Source: Combretum micranthum
Taxonomy: Eukaryota > Streptophyta > Magnoliopsida > Myrtales > Combretaceae
Direction of reading: 5' to 3'
Assembly (NCBI GenBank): GCA_024138025.1
Contig: JAMXBD010000093.1
Coordinates: forward strand, 1,364,001 to 1,428,000
Length of the DNA stretch: 64,000 nt
The notes under the pieces were generated by a model that saw only the letters and a program-made list of their open reading frames with translations, was not told where the DNA came from and did not search any database. The position numbers and the translations under genes are program-made. This document shows, one piece after another, positions 45,086 through 59,925 of this stretch (position 1 is its first letter; every line of letters begins with the position of its first letter).

Positions 45086-45628
45086 GTATTTTACGAACTT
45101 CCAATAAACAGAATTTCCTGGTAAGTTTATTTCATTTATATTTAAATTTTGAACAGTATTGGAGTGAATTGCCGTAAGTACAAGAGTAAATAATTCGTGT
45201 TACTTAGTATTGCATGAGCATGTCTCTACTCTAAAAATTTCCATATCAGCAAGTTAAAGTTCTGGAAGTAGATATGATTTACCACCATGTTTTGGGTAGA
45301 GTACTATAATTTTGAGGTAATGATTTTACAGGACAGAGGACAACTATCAATTGTCAATTACTTTAAGAGTAGGACATACAAAAAAAAAAAAATAGCCGCC
45401 ATAAATCTGGAAACAAAAAATCATGCCGCGTCAGAAATTCAACCTTGGTGGCGTCCTTATAGAAAGATGTTTTAAGTCTTGGTCAATGGTGATATGGACA
45501 TAGCAAGTCAATGAATATTTTTCATTTATTGCTCCATGTCTGATACAGAATACATATAATTTTTAAACGTGAGCTTCCTGTTCATCATAGTCTTGTTTGA
45601 TTTTTATTTATTTCAAGAGCAAAACAGC
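45086..45628. other. 5' flank of copy 5
   Basis: Matches the upstream DNA of the other copies, including the 'aaacagaatttcctgg' block (as near 30044) and the conserved block at 45419-45460, about 170-210 bp before the start codon. Confidence 0.6.
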
Positions 45629-49211
<3,583 letters not shown>

Positions 49212-52200
49212 AGGGTGCAAAATGCTGCGTAATTGTTGTTTTGGATGCCATGAAACATGAATCTTAAAGTTTGCCTATGCATACATCTCTAAACTCTAAA
49301 CTCTAAAGTTTGGATTTTCAGTTGTCTCTTAGAATTCTTACATGTATCATTGTAGATGGTACTGCTTTTAAGGATGATTGTGTAATCCTTGTTGGAATTT
49401 TTACGATTTTTCCGGTCAAAGTAAAATGAGCAGGACATCCCAAGCACAAAGGAAATCTGAAACTATGCACTCTGTTTCATAATTACCTCAGTTATAAATG
49501 GAAATAAAAAGCAATAAATATAAAGTCCGACTAAATCTACGAGCTTAAACTTTCAGTGGTAGTTAAAAACTTTGTGATCTTAAAGCAGAAAATAAATCAT
49601 GGAGGTCATCCAAGATGTCTACAAACTCATTAAAACAACTTTATCTGGAGAGCAATGTGGAAGAGGACCATAGCTGTGGTTAACAAGTGGTTGAGTTGAC
49701 ACACGTATATACATCATTAGACTGAAAATTGAACTTTCAGTTTATCCCCGATATCCTTAGCAGAGATCATATATACAAAAACTGAAGTTGTGAGATCAAT
49801 ATATGTTGCTCTTTTATGTTTGCAAGTATTACAAAATTATTGCAGCATTTTCTTTGATTATTGACTTCAAAGCAAAACAGGAAAGACAGTACTTGACACA
49901 GTTAAAAATAAAAGCGAAAAAAAAAAAAAAAAAAACCCAAACCTAACTCTTTCCCTTTTGTCTCATTCAGAAAAGTTAGGTGAATGGATATAAAGTGGCA
50001 TAGTAGAACTTATTATTTAAGTTGAATTTTTAACAACTCACCGTGAAGCCCTGAAAATATAATAAATACTTGTAAGAAAATCATAAAATGTTATTATTAT
50101 TTATTATTATATTTACCAACTATATGCATTGCATAAACCAACATCTAATTTACAATGCAGCATCGCACATGGTCTTCCAATAACTAGTGTTAAGTTCAGA
50201 GTATAAATTACCTCTTAACATTGGATTAGGGAATCAATTCCTCCAATAGTTCGCAGGTGTCGTCCAAAACAGTTCATGAATCCTTTCAGGTCAGCCACTT
50301 CCTGGAGCCACTTGAACAAGACCCTATAGGCCTCAGTAAGGTCATACATGCGACAGTCCCCAAAGGCACTTAGTATAAGGTCATTGATCATTCCACAATA
50401 TTATTATTATTATTATTATTATGGTTAAATATTTATTTATTCACAAACTCAATTAGAGAGATTATTTGGCTGCTAAAACATCATATGGGCCTCTCATGCA
50501 TAAACGCTTATCTTTTGATTAGACGGGCTTTTCACACAAGGGCCATTACAAATCCTTGTCTATTGGAAATGATCCGAATAGGCAACACAAGAGCTTGGCC
50601 CAAAAAATGGAAAAAAAAAAAAATAACCAACATAAGAGATGCTCTCGGTGAATAAAATTTTATAAATGAGTTCATATCGTGTTATAGTGTATATATATTT
50701 ATATATTAAAAAATTTGTTTCTGGTATTCCAAAATGTATCTTTGGATACAAATATTCATTTATAATCTAATTCATCTTTCTAACCATAAAACTCGATATG
50801 TTTAACATCCGATTTTGTGTTAACGTTTATATGCTATTAGTAAGACATTATTTATCATGCAACTCCTACTCGTTTACATGGGTGAAAAAGTCATGCACAA
50901 ATAAGTAAATATGAGCCACATAAAACATAACGTAAGAGCTGCTTCTATTAGAGATTTTTTATAATAAAATTTTGGGGAAATTACGCGAACCTCTTGAAAA
51001 CTTTATAAATTACATGAACCTTTAAATTTTTAAAAATCAGCACTTACATACACTAAAAATCTCTAATAGTTCACGTGATGATAATATTTAATTTTTTTAT
51101 TTAGTTCTAACGGGTCATTACAAGTAATATGCTTAATAAATAAATATTAAAAAATATTTAAAAATTTAAATACTAAAGAGTGAAAACTTTTTCTTTTTTA
51201 TTTCTTTTTTGACCCTTTGAACCTATCATCTAAAATGCTATTTTTAGTAAAGATAATGAAAAACCTTTCTCATATATTTATTTCATGCTAAAGTGCAATT
51301 CTAGAAGAAGCAAAATGACAATTAACTCTCTTTTTTCCTTTTTTCTAAAAGTATTAATTATGTAAAAACTATTATAAAAAAATGTTAAATATTTTTTATT
51401 AATCATAACGCCAACTAAGCAAAATTTACATATTATTATCATGTTATTTTTAAGGGATGTAAGTATTGGCTTTTGAATAAAAACTGAGAGTCCATGCAAT
51501 TTTCAACATTGTTAGAAGAAATCCATGCACTTTACTTATTTCTGAAAGATGAAAATGCCAACTTTTGAAAAACCTAAGAGTCCACATAATTTCTAAAGTT
51601 TTTAGGGAAGATCCGCGTAATTTACCTTAAAATTTTAGTGGCAAGTTTTCATGTTAGGACACACATGTATATAAGAAAAATTATTTTTATGATTTCAAGA
51701 TATAGTTTTGGATACTCGTATTCGTTTATTATAGTTTGAAAACAATGAAGTCGTTGTCTATTCGAATAAAAGAAAAACTCCTACAGTGGGGTACATACAG
51801 AAAATCTTTATCAATTTTATTTTTCAATTAATAAATACTAGTAGACGTTGTACCTATGTTGCCTATGAAAATTTAATAATACTAAATTATAAAATATTAA
51901 TTGTTAAGAAATCCTAAATTTTTATCTTAAAATATTAATATATTTAACCCTAAAAAAGTTCAATCTAAATAGAAAACATTCTTTATATGGTACGATTTTT
52001 TTTTGGCTTACAGTAAATATTTGTTTTAGTTTCAAGTTTTAGAATTGGCTTTACAATTCCAGAAGCTTTGTGTTTTTATTTCCTTATGCTTACTTTCTGG
52101 GTGCTATTTTCATCTTTTGACCATATGATAAAATAGCAGGATACGAAAAAAGAATTAATCAATTCATTTATACCTTCAAGTAAAATTTTTTGAAATTATG

Positions 52201-52326
52201 CTCAAAATGCCATTATGCTTTCATCTAATATTTACTCAACTGAGAAGAAAGAAAATTAAAGAATCCCTAAAAGTAAGAATAGAGTGAGTCTTGTGCCCTT
52301 TCATGTAACTAAGTTCTAGAATTTCT
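49212..52326. other. 3' flank of copy 5 and AT-rich DNA
   Basis: 49212-49840 matches the flank of copy 4 and carries the exon-7 relic. 49919-49935 is an A-run, and (ATT)n runs lie near 50090 and 50400. Antisense to about 50230-50395 is a short open stretch vaguely like a repeat-protein helix pair, too short to call. 50900-52320 is AT-rich and empty. Confidence 0.45.
49777..49840 (+). pseudogene. Relic of a kinase exon 7 (downstream of copy 5)
   Basis: The frame reads TEVVRSIYVALLCLQVLQN, clearly related to the AEVLRSIHVALLCVQ-type string of exon 7. It is the partner of the relic at 39979-40040. Confidence 0.55.
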
Positions 52327-53085
52327 TGTTATGATTGAATAAAACAAACAATCGCAAAAAACAATAAAGCACATACACAGATTTACATGGAAAACCTAAA
52401 CAAGGAAAAACCATGAGCAGATGAAAAAGAATTCATTATATGTCGAAAAGGGAGTACATGAGTGTTCTTACAACAAACTGGTTCACTCTTACTCACAAAC
52501 CCTAACAAAACATATATACACAAACACACACACACATACACACACACATATATATACGTATAAAGATATTCATTAACATGTAACTACGAATAATGGCTAC
52601 AGAAATCGGGTTACAAACTCTAATAATCTCCACCTTAACACAAATTATGGAGTAAAAAACATAAACTCCAATTTTTGACAAAAAAAAAAAAAAAACATTC
52701 TTTACATCTTCCACAAAACCCCTAAAGGGCATACATTAGCAACAAACTCCAATCTTCGACACAAAACATTCTTCATCTCTTCCAAGAAAATCTAGTGTTG
52801 CGATCCAACAAAGGAATGTCATACTTCATTGTTGCCATTGTAGAAGAGACACAAACTAAACCTTTGGCTCTGATATCACTTGTTATGATCGAATAAAACA
52901 AACAATCGCAAAAGACAATAAAACACGCACACAGATTTACTTGGAAAACCCAAATCAGGAAAAACCACAGGCAGAGGAGAGATAATTCACTATATTTCGA
53001 AAATGGAATACAAGAGTGATATTACAACAAAATGGTTCACTCACACTCCCAAACTCTATCAAAACACACACACACACACACCAAG
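52327..53085 (-). mobile_element. TRIM-like miniature LTR retrotransposon, right LTR truncated
   Basis: Two direct copies starting TGTTATGAT(T/C)GAATAAAAC lie at 52327 (left, to about 52624) and 52881 (right, recognisable to about 53075). The 256-bp interval has no coding capacity. It starts with a sequence whose reverse is purine rich (aaggtggagat) and ends with a minus-strand primer site reading TGATATCAGAGCC (about 52868-52880). LTRs plus PBS and PPT only is the definition of a TRIM. The right LTR is cut where the caulimovirid begins. Confidence 0.65.
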
Positions 53086-55260
53086 AAGGAAAAGTAACCA
53101 TACAATTCTCTAGAAGATCTCTAGATCTTCCAAGGAATAATGTGGAAATTAGATCTATGTCTTCTACTTCTTCAAGAAGATCATTAGATCTATCTCTTCC
53201 ACAGGATATTATTCCTCCACCTCCACAAGATTTACCTCGTCAGGTAAATCCTCCACAAATTCCTAATCCTACTTTAAAAGGATTAGTAAATGAACAGATT
53301 GGTTTACCAAAAATGGTCTACCAACAACCCAATGAACCTGTTTACGAAGAACCTAGTTTTTTGGAAATAGGAGATCATCCAGAACTCAACACTTTAGAAA
53401 AACCTTTCGAACCTGATAGGGATTTTCTAAATAAAGAGTTTGGATCGATAAAGAATGAGAAAATTAGAAATTGGTATTTCAAGACCTTTTCTAATTACAA
53501 AAATGAAATCAAAGATGAATATTACAAATTCATGTTTGATAATGAATACCAAATATTATTCTTCGATTGGTTTTAGGAATACTATTTGGAACCAAAACAA
53601 ATCAATGTTATAAACCATTGTTTTAAATGGCAAATAGGAGAAGGTCAGATTATACAATCTAACCATCCTACTTTAACCAAATTAAAACAGGTTTATAAGA
53701 ACAATGAAATAACTCTAGCACCCTTCAAAAGTACAGAAACTGAAGAAAATGGAGTTAGAAAAATAATTGAACAAAACAACTTCACCAACCAACATTTACA
53801 CGCTATTGGTAAACAGTTGGACAGAATTGAAGTTATTTTGGACAATGATCACAATGAGATTAAGATGCCTAAAAACCCTTCTAAAGAATTTTTGAAAGCT
53901 TTAGAAGATAAAAAGTTTAAGGCACCTTTAATCAAACCTTTTGAAATTCTTAGAAATCCTTCTAAGGAATTTTTAAAAGCTTTAAAAAATAGGGAAACAT
54001 CATCTTCATCTAATATGTTCAAAGGACTTATTATTGAAGATACTCCTTCAGAAAAATTAAATGTTCTTTCTGAAACAAACAGTGTTTCAGAAGGCTCTTT
54101 AGTAATGGAAGATTTACCTAATCTTAAGATCAATAAATCTTCAAACAATGTTATCAATAGAATTTCTTGGAAAGAACCCCAGAAAGTCTATTATCAGAGA
54201 GCCACACCTCCTGATCTCTTATTGGAAGAAAACGATGAAAACAATTATCAAAACAAATATTCTGCAAGATCTACCTATGAATGGAACATAGATGGAGCCT
54301 CAGAATAGAGAATATTAAATGTTCTCAATCAAATGATAATGTTTTCAAACACCGATAAGACCAATGATTCACTAGATGATTATCAAATCGCCTTAATGAT
54401 AATTTCCGGTTTTATTGGACAATTAAGAGGCTGGTGGGATAATTATCTAGATGAAGAACAAAGAAATTTCATCCTCACTTCATAGAAGGTTGATGAAGTA
54501 GTGTCAGAAATTGTTGATGAAGAGAATAAACCAATACACAATATGGTTCATTCTCTAATCTATTCTATCAGCCAACACTTCATAGGAGACCCATCCCACT
54601 TCAGGGACAGGTCACTAGAATTGTTGTCCAACATGAAATGTAAATCATTAGGAGAATTTCACCCTTATAAAGATGTGTTCTTCCAAAGAGTTCTTCTCAG
54701 AAATGATTACAAACAATCCTTCTGGAAAGAAAAGTTTTTAGCAGGTTTACCTAACCTAATAGGTGAATAAGTTAGAAACAAAATCAAAAAAGATCACAAT
54801 GGCGAAATACCATATGATTCACTTTCATATGGAGAATTAGCCTCTTATGTTAACAAGATTGGGACCAATCTTTGTACAAACATAAGGCTACAAAAACAAA
54901 TGAAAAATGAACAGAGACAAAAACACCAAAGCCTTGGTGAGTTTTATGCTCAATATGATCCTTCTTTTGAACATAAAAAGAAGAAATCAAAATATTTGGA
55001 ATGCACTTCTCATAAGAAACCTAAGAGGAATTTCAAAAAGAATTCCAAAAATTTTAGGAAGAAATATGAGAAGAAAGAAAAGACCAAACCTTATAAAAAA
55101 TATAAGGGAAAGTCTTACAAGAAATTAAATGTTTTAAATGTGGTAAAATTGGTCATACAGCTAACCACTGTAAGATCAATACCAAAATTAATGAATTAAA
55201 TCTTGACGAAGAAACAATGGGGAAAATCATGCAAATATTCAATGAAAATGATTCTCTACC
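53085..55260 (+). pseudogene. Caulimovirid capsid-type region with CCHC knuckle
   Basis: One reading frame with in-frame stops at 53574, 54306, 54483 and 54768, then a frame change near 55110-55128 just before the knuckle. The knuckle at 55130-55171 reads C-X2-C-X4-H-X4-C, following a lysine-rich stretch (54975-55120), the usual nucleic-acid-binding end of a plant pararetrovirus coat protein. A ten-residue string NPSKEFLKAL occurs twice (53874-53903 and 53955-53984). A further frame change lies near 55255. The ATG at 53016 is not viral: the first codons translate the TRIM LTR. Confidence 0.7.
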
Positions 55261-55263
55261 ATC

Positions 55264-56335
55264 TTGGATACATCTTTAGAATCATCATTTGAAAATGAAA
55301 CTGAAGGAATTCAAGTCAATGATATTGATTTAGAATCATCTTCTGATGAGATTTATGTTCTAATAGAAGAAGAGAAAGAAATCCTTCTTAAAATAGAACA
55401 AATGTCTGAAGAAGAAAAAATGAAATGCATTAAGGATATAGAGAAGAAAAATACTTATTTACCAAAGCTTCCCTATAACCTTAATGAAATCCTTGAAAAA
55501 GGACCAATGAAACAGAAAGCAATTTCTATCAATGATCTTCATTCTGAAATCAAAATTCAGAAAGAAGAAATAAAAAATTTGAAAAAAATGCAATCAGACT
55601 TACAAAAAAATTTTCTTGAGTTAAAACAAATCGTTTTAAAATAAGAAGAATCTAAGTCTGATGATCAGGAAGATCCCAAAATTGGATCCTCCAAAGTCAA
55701 TGAAGCTTATCTATTACATCTTGTAGAAATAACTACAAGAAAATGGATATTCAACATCAAACTTAGAATCAACAATGAATTTATTTTGAAAACAACTACT
55801 TTATTTGATACTGGAGCGTATTTAAATTGTTTAAGAGAAGGGTTAGTCCCTACAAAATATTTTGAAAAAACAACCCAATCTCTTAAATCTGCATCAGGAA
55901 ATAAACTTCAGATTGAATTCAAAATATCAGATGTAGAGATAATAAAAGACAAAGTCTCCTATAAATCAGCTTTTATTCTTGTCAAGAATCTTAAGCAAAA
56001 TGTGATTTTAGGAACTCCTTTTATTACTCTCATACAACCATTCATCGTCAACAATAAATGTATTGAAACAAAATTCTTGAAGAAGAAAGTTGTCTGCAAT
56101 TTTGTTTCAGAACCAAAAACGAAAATGTTAAATGAATTGAAAAGAAATTCAATTTCTGAATTGAATTATCTTATCAAGAACAAAGAAAAACATTTAGAGT
56201 TTTTACAAGATGACTTAATGTTTTGTAAAATAGAAAACCAACTTTCAAATGAATCTCTGAAAGAAGGAATTTCTAAATTACAAAATGATTGTAAAAACCA
56301 TATGTTCTTCTTTACCCAACACTTTTTGGGATCGA
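55264..56335 (+). pseudogene. Caulimovirid linker and aspartic protease
   Basis: An acidic, coiled-coil-like stretch (55264-55641) ends at a TAA (55642-55644). The same frame continues through the protease: FDTGAY at the active site (55804-55821) and NVILGTPF (about 56000) as the second hallmark. The frame is lost near 56320-56335 before reverse transcriptase. The active-site residues are present, but the polyprotein is not continuous. Confidence 0.75.
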
Positions 56336-57000
56336 AAATGTCATATAGTTGATCTGCCTTATGAAAATGATTTTCATGAAAGAGATATCCCAACCAAGGC
56401 AAGACCAAATCAAATGAACAATGAAATCCTAAAGCATTGCAAAAATGAAATTAATGATTTATTACAAAAATCATTAATTAGGAAGAGTAAATCTCCTTGG
56501 AGTTGCTCAGCTTTTTATGTCAATAAAAATGCTGAAATTGAGAGAGGAACACCCAGATTGGTGATCAATTATAAACCTCTCAATACTGCACTCAAACGGA
56601 TTAGGTATCCAATACCTAACAAAAAAGATTTACTTAACTGACTTCATAATGCAAAGATCTTCTCAAAATTCGACATGAAGTCTGGATTTTGGCAGATCTA
56701 AATCAAAGAATCCGATAGGTATAAAACTGCATTTACTGTCCCCTTTGGCCAGTATGAGTGGAATGTAATGCCTTTTGGATTGAAAAATTCTCCCTCTGAA
56801 TTTCAGAGGATAATGAATGAAATCTTCAATGATTTCTCCAACTTCATAATAGTTTACATTGATGATGTTTTGATCTACTCTCCTAATATAGATCAACACT
56901 TCAAACATGTTAAATTATTTATGAATGTTGCCAAGAAAAATGGCCTTGTTGTTTCCCCAACAAAATATCCCTTTTTCAAACGAAAATTAGATTTTTGGGA
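56336..57000 (+). pseudogene. Caulimovirid reverse transcriptase
   Basis: One frame with stops at 56639 and 56699. Motifs in order: RLVINYKPLN (near 56562), KFDMKSGFWQI (near 56667), the PFGLKN region (near 56770) and the catalytic box VYIDDVLIYS around 56855-56866. The catalytic aspartates remain. A frame change near 56990 leads to RNase H. Confidence 0.8.
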
Positions 57001-57798
57001 TTCAACATTCACAATGGAACTATATTGCCCATCCAAAGGTCAATAGTGTTTAACTTAAAATTCCCTAATGAAATTAAGGATAAGAATCAACTTCAAAGAT
57101 TCTTAGGAAGCCTTAATTATGTATCCGATTTTTTCCCAAACCTTAGTGTAATATGCAGACCATTACATAATAGGTTAAAGAAAAATCCACCCCAATGGTC
57201 TGAGCAACATACCAATGTTGTAAAGACAATCAAAACCAAGATTAAGGAAATCCCTTGCCTTCATATTGCAGATCCATCCCTACCAAAAATAGTAGAGACT
57301 GATGCTTCTGACATAGGCTATGGAGGAATCCTTAAACAAAAAATGAATGGCAAAGAATGTGTAGTTCAATTCGTATCCAAACATTGGAACGAATGTCAAA
57401 TGAACTATTCCACAATTAAGAAAGAAATTTTAGCCATAGTTTTAACAATTTCCAAGTTTCAAGGAGATTTGTTAAATCAGAAATTTCTTTTGAGAGTAGA
57501 TTGCAAATCAGCCAAAAATGTTTTGCAAAATGATGTTAAGAATTTAACCTCAAAACAGATTTTTGCTAGATGGCAATCAATTTTATCCTGTTTTGATTTT
57601 GATATTGAGCACATCAAAGGCTCATCAAATGCTCTTCCTGATTTCCTTACTCGTGAATTCTTACAGGGAGATGCCTCCCAAGAAGGAGAAAGGAAAACAG
57701 AAAGAAGTCCCAAGAAAGGGACTAACCAATGTCAGGTCATGGCTTCAAGCCACAGACCCCAAAAATCAAAATGTTTCAAATCCTCCCCTGAGGATTAA
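56995..57798 (+). pseudogene. Caulimovirid RT connection and RNase H
   Basis: An open frame of about 267 codons. The connection segment (QRFLGSLNYV near 57090) is followed by RNase H with acidic residues at Asp 57301, Glu 57424 and Asp 57499. The frame runs past the start of ORF2 at 57671 and ends at 57798. This is the longest uninterrupted piece of the viral pol here. Confidence 0.75.
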
Positions 57799-59169
57799 TG
57801 AAAAATCTTCCCAGATGACCGGCCAGTCATCTAATGCATCTGGTTCCCAACCAGATATTTCAAATGTGATTACCCAGGATCTGATCAATGCAATTGCAAT
57901 GGCATTGAACAAATCCAACACCATAATGGCCCCTGAGGCACACCAAACACCATCACCATCAATGGCCTTAGTGGCAAAAGGTGATATACGGGAAGAAATT
58001 CCAATGATAGAGGAAGTGGAACCTCTAACCAAGAAAAAATCACACATACAGGAAGAAATTCCAAGTATAGAGGATGTGAAACCTCTAATAAAAAAAAGTC
58101 ACACCAAAATGTTTCAATGATTGAGGTGACTTCTTCCTCCAGCAAAGGAACTGTCTCTCAGAAAAATGTTCAAAAATCACAATTTTTCATCAAGGAAATT
58201 TTCAAAAATATCATCACAGTGGAAAAGGATGTTTTTGAAAATGATCCGATTACATTTGCCAGAAAAATATTTTCTGACAAATTCAATTATGTTCCATATG
58301 ATTTTTACAAAACTATGGAATTTTATGAGAAAATCTTAACTGAAACTAAATCAGTTTCTTTTAAGCATGTTCAAAAAATTGGAGTAGTTCTCTACTCAAT
58401 CGCCTGAATTCACCAAGTCTTCAACTTTAGTGAATGGACAAAGAAATATGGCCAACCTTATGAGCCAATCAAATTTTCGATCTGAGTGACCAGTACTCAA
58501 CCCAATCACCGCATGCAATATAATTATTATGATTCTAAGCAAGCATAGTGGAACACCTTCTTTCGTTCTAATGAATCACGATCTCATACATGGCTTATTT
58601 TCTTTGAAAAATGTTCATCTCAAAACCTCCCCTACTGGTTTGCACACTGGTGGGAAGAATTTGGAGCCATTAATGAAATCGTTCATCCAAATGCACAGAA
58701 AGGATTCAATGCCTTTCTAAAAAATTATGTTCCAAAACCTTATGAAACACCTTTCAAAAAGGAAATGCTTTATTTTCTACACATCAGTGTTTCTTGGGTA
58801 ATGACTTGGTTCTATGAATTTAGGCCAGTAAATTCAATGCCTGTCCTCATCAAAAGATACAAGGTCAAATGGTAGGATAGTTTCAGAATTTGGAACAAAG
58901 TTGAAGAGATTGCTATAACCAAATGGATTAATAGCCATTCAACAAATGTCTCAGCAATGGTTTCACAGACTCCCTTTTTCCATGATAAGGGGTTCTTAAT
59001 GTCCACAATATCACAAGCCAAGACACAAGAGCAAATGAAGAAACTCCTAGAAATGGCCTTGGTAAGCATCAATGAATCAAGCGCTGGGTCTGCAACTGAA
59101 GATAGTTCAAGCCACAGTGGAAATACTAATGAAGATGACTGTTATGGGATTGACATAACATCACCATAG
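57671..59169 (+). pseudogene. Caulimovirid second ORF, function unknown
   Basis: Starts ATG at 57671 inside the end of the RNase H frame, and would be about 499 codons. The first part is lysine and proline rich. At 57988-58110 two tandem units of about 60 bases (EEIPMIEEVEPL / EEIPSIEDVKPL) occur; in the second, a run of A at 58088-58095 has lost a base and shifts the frame. From about 58105 the other frame continues to 59169, with stops at 58405, 58483, 58546 and 58873. The product has tryptophan- and tyrosine-rich blocks (58590-58920) and no enzyme motif. I do not know its role. Confidence 0.65.
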
Positions 59170-59925
59170 GATAGTCATCACTAAAAGAGTATACAAAATG
59201 TGTATACCTTCTAAATCAATGTAAAACAGTAGAGTATATGACATGTATATACCTACTAAAAATCAGATGTACAAAACACGTACATCAACAATGTATCACG
59301 AGAATTACTGGAGGCTTCGCTTGGGTAAAAGCCACTGAAAGGTGACACAGTAGTTCTTAGGATTCCCTGACTTTTATTGTTCATCACAGTAGTTTGTCTG
59401 CCACAATGGTACTGTTCTCAGTACAACTCGTGACTTCTCACTGTTCACTACAGTACACCTCATTATTTTTCCGCCCATTATTAAAGCTTATGGATATGGC
59501 TGGATTCCATTGAAAAAGTTTAATTCTCTCTAATGTTCACAGCTAGTGTCCACATTACCAACCATGGCTTGCTTGTAAGGACCGCAGAAAATAAAATTGT
59601 TTTAATGCTCGAGTAATGATCCTGAGAGGAATTCATCTGGGGTGTGGAATTGAATGTGACATCTTTATTTTAATGATTCATGTTCAATTGCTTTTATTAG
59701 AAACCTTCATATTTTTATTGCAATGTCTTCAAATTTCTAATATTTTCTTAAATATATTTATATCATAAGTAAACTTTGCATTTGCTATATAGTTTTCAAT
59801 TATGATATGTAAACAAATTATTATATGCTTTTAGGTTTTAACCATGTCTATACATGATTTAAAAACTCCATCTATCTAACTTCTAATTTTGATTTTATCT
59901 TAAATATTTATAGGAGTTAGGAACT
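59170..59925. other. Intergenic DNA after the caulimovirid
   Basis: 59170-59500 may be viral intergenic region: it repeats 'acagtag' strings (59365, 59386) and 'tgttcactacagt'. I see no initiator-Met primer-binding site and no clear TATA box. The rest, to 59925, is AT-rich. Confidence 0.35.

Larger units (their letters stand above)
53085..59169 (+). mobile_element. Endogenous caulimovirid (pararetrovirus), degraded
   Basis: About 6 kb of plus-strand virus-derived DNA. Order: N-terminal/capsid-type region, CCHC knuckle (55130-55171), aspartic protease (DTG at 55807-55815), reverse transcriptase (YIDD at 56855-56866), RNase H (57301-57800), then a second frame (57671-59169). There is no integrase and no LTR, which separates it from Ty3 elements. 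The two-ORF layout, with a second frame of unknown function overlapping the end of pol, fits what I recall of florendoviruses; the genus is inference. A movement-protein core is not visible at the left end, so the copy is probably 5'-truncated. At least eleven nonsense codons and six frame changes make it non-coding as a virus. Confidence 0.8.

Noticed and set aside
45569..45628. Upstream in-frame ATG as start of copy 5
   Set aside because: All other copies start at the position equivalent to 45629, just before the signal peptide; the extra 20 codons are 5' leader.
50230..50395. Possible antisense repeat-protein (PPR-like) fragment
   Set aside because: Only about 55 codons, no diagnostic repeat spacing visible; too weak to annotate.
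57885..58145. Minus-strand open frames over viral ORF2
   Set aside because: Shadows of the plus-strand viral frame and its tandem repeat.
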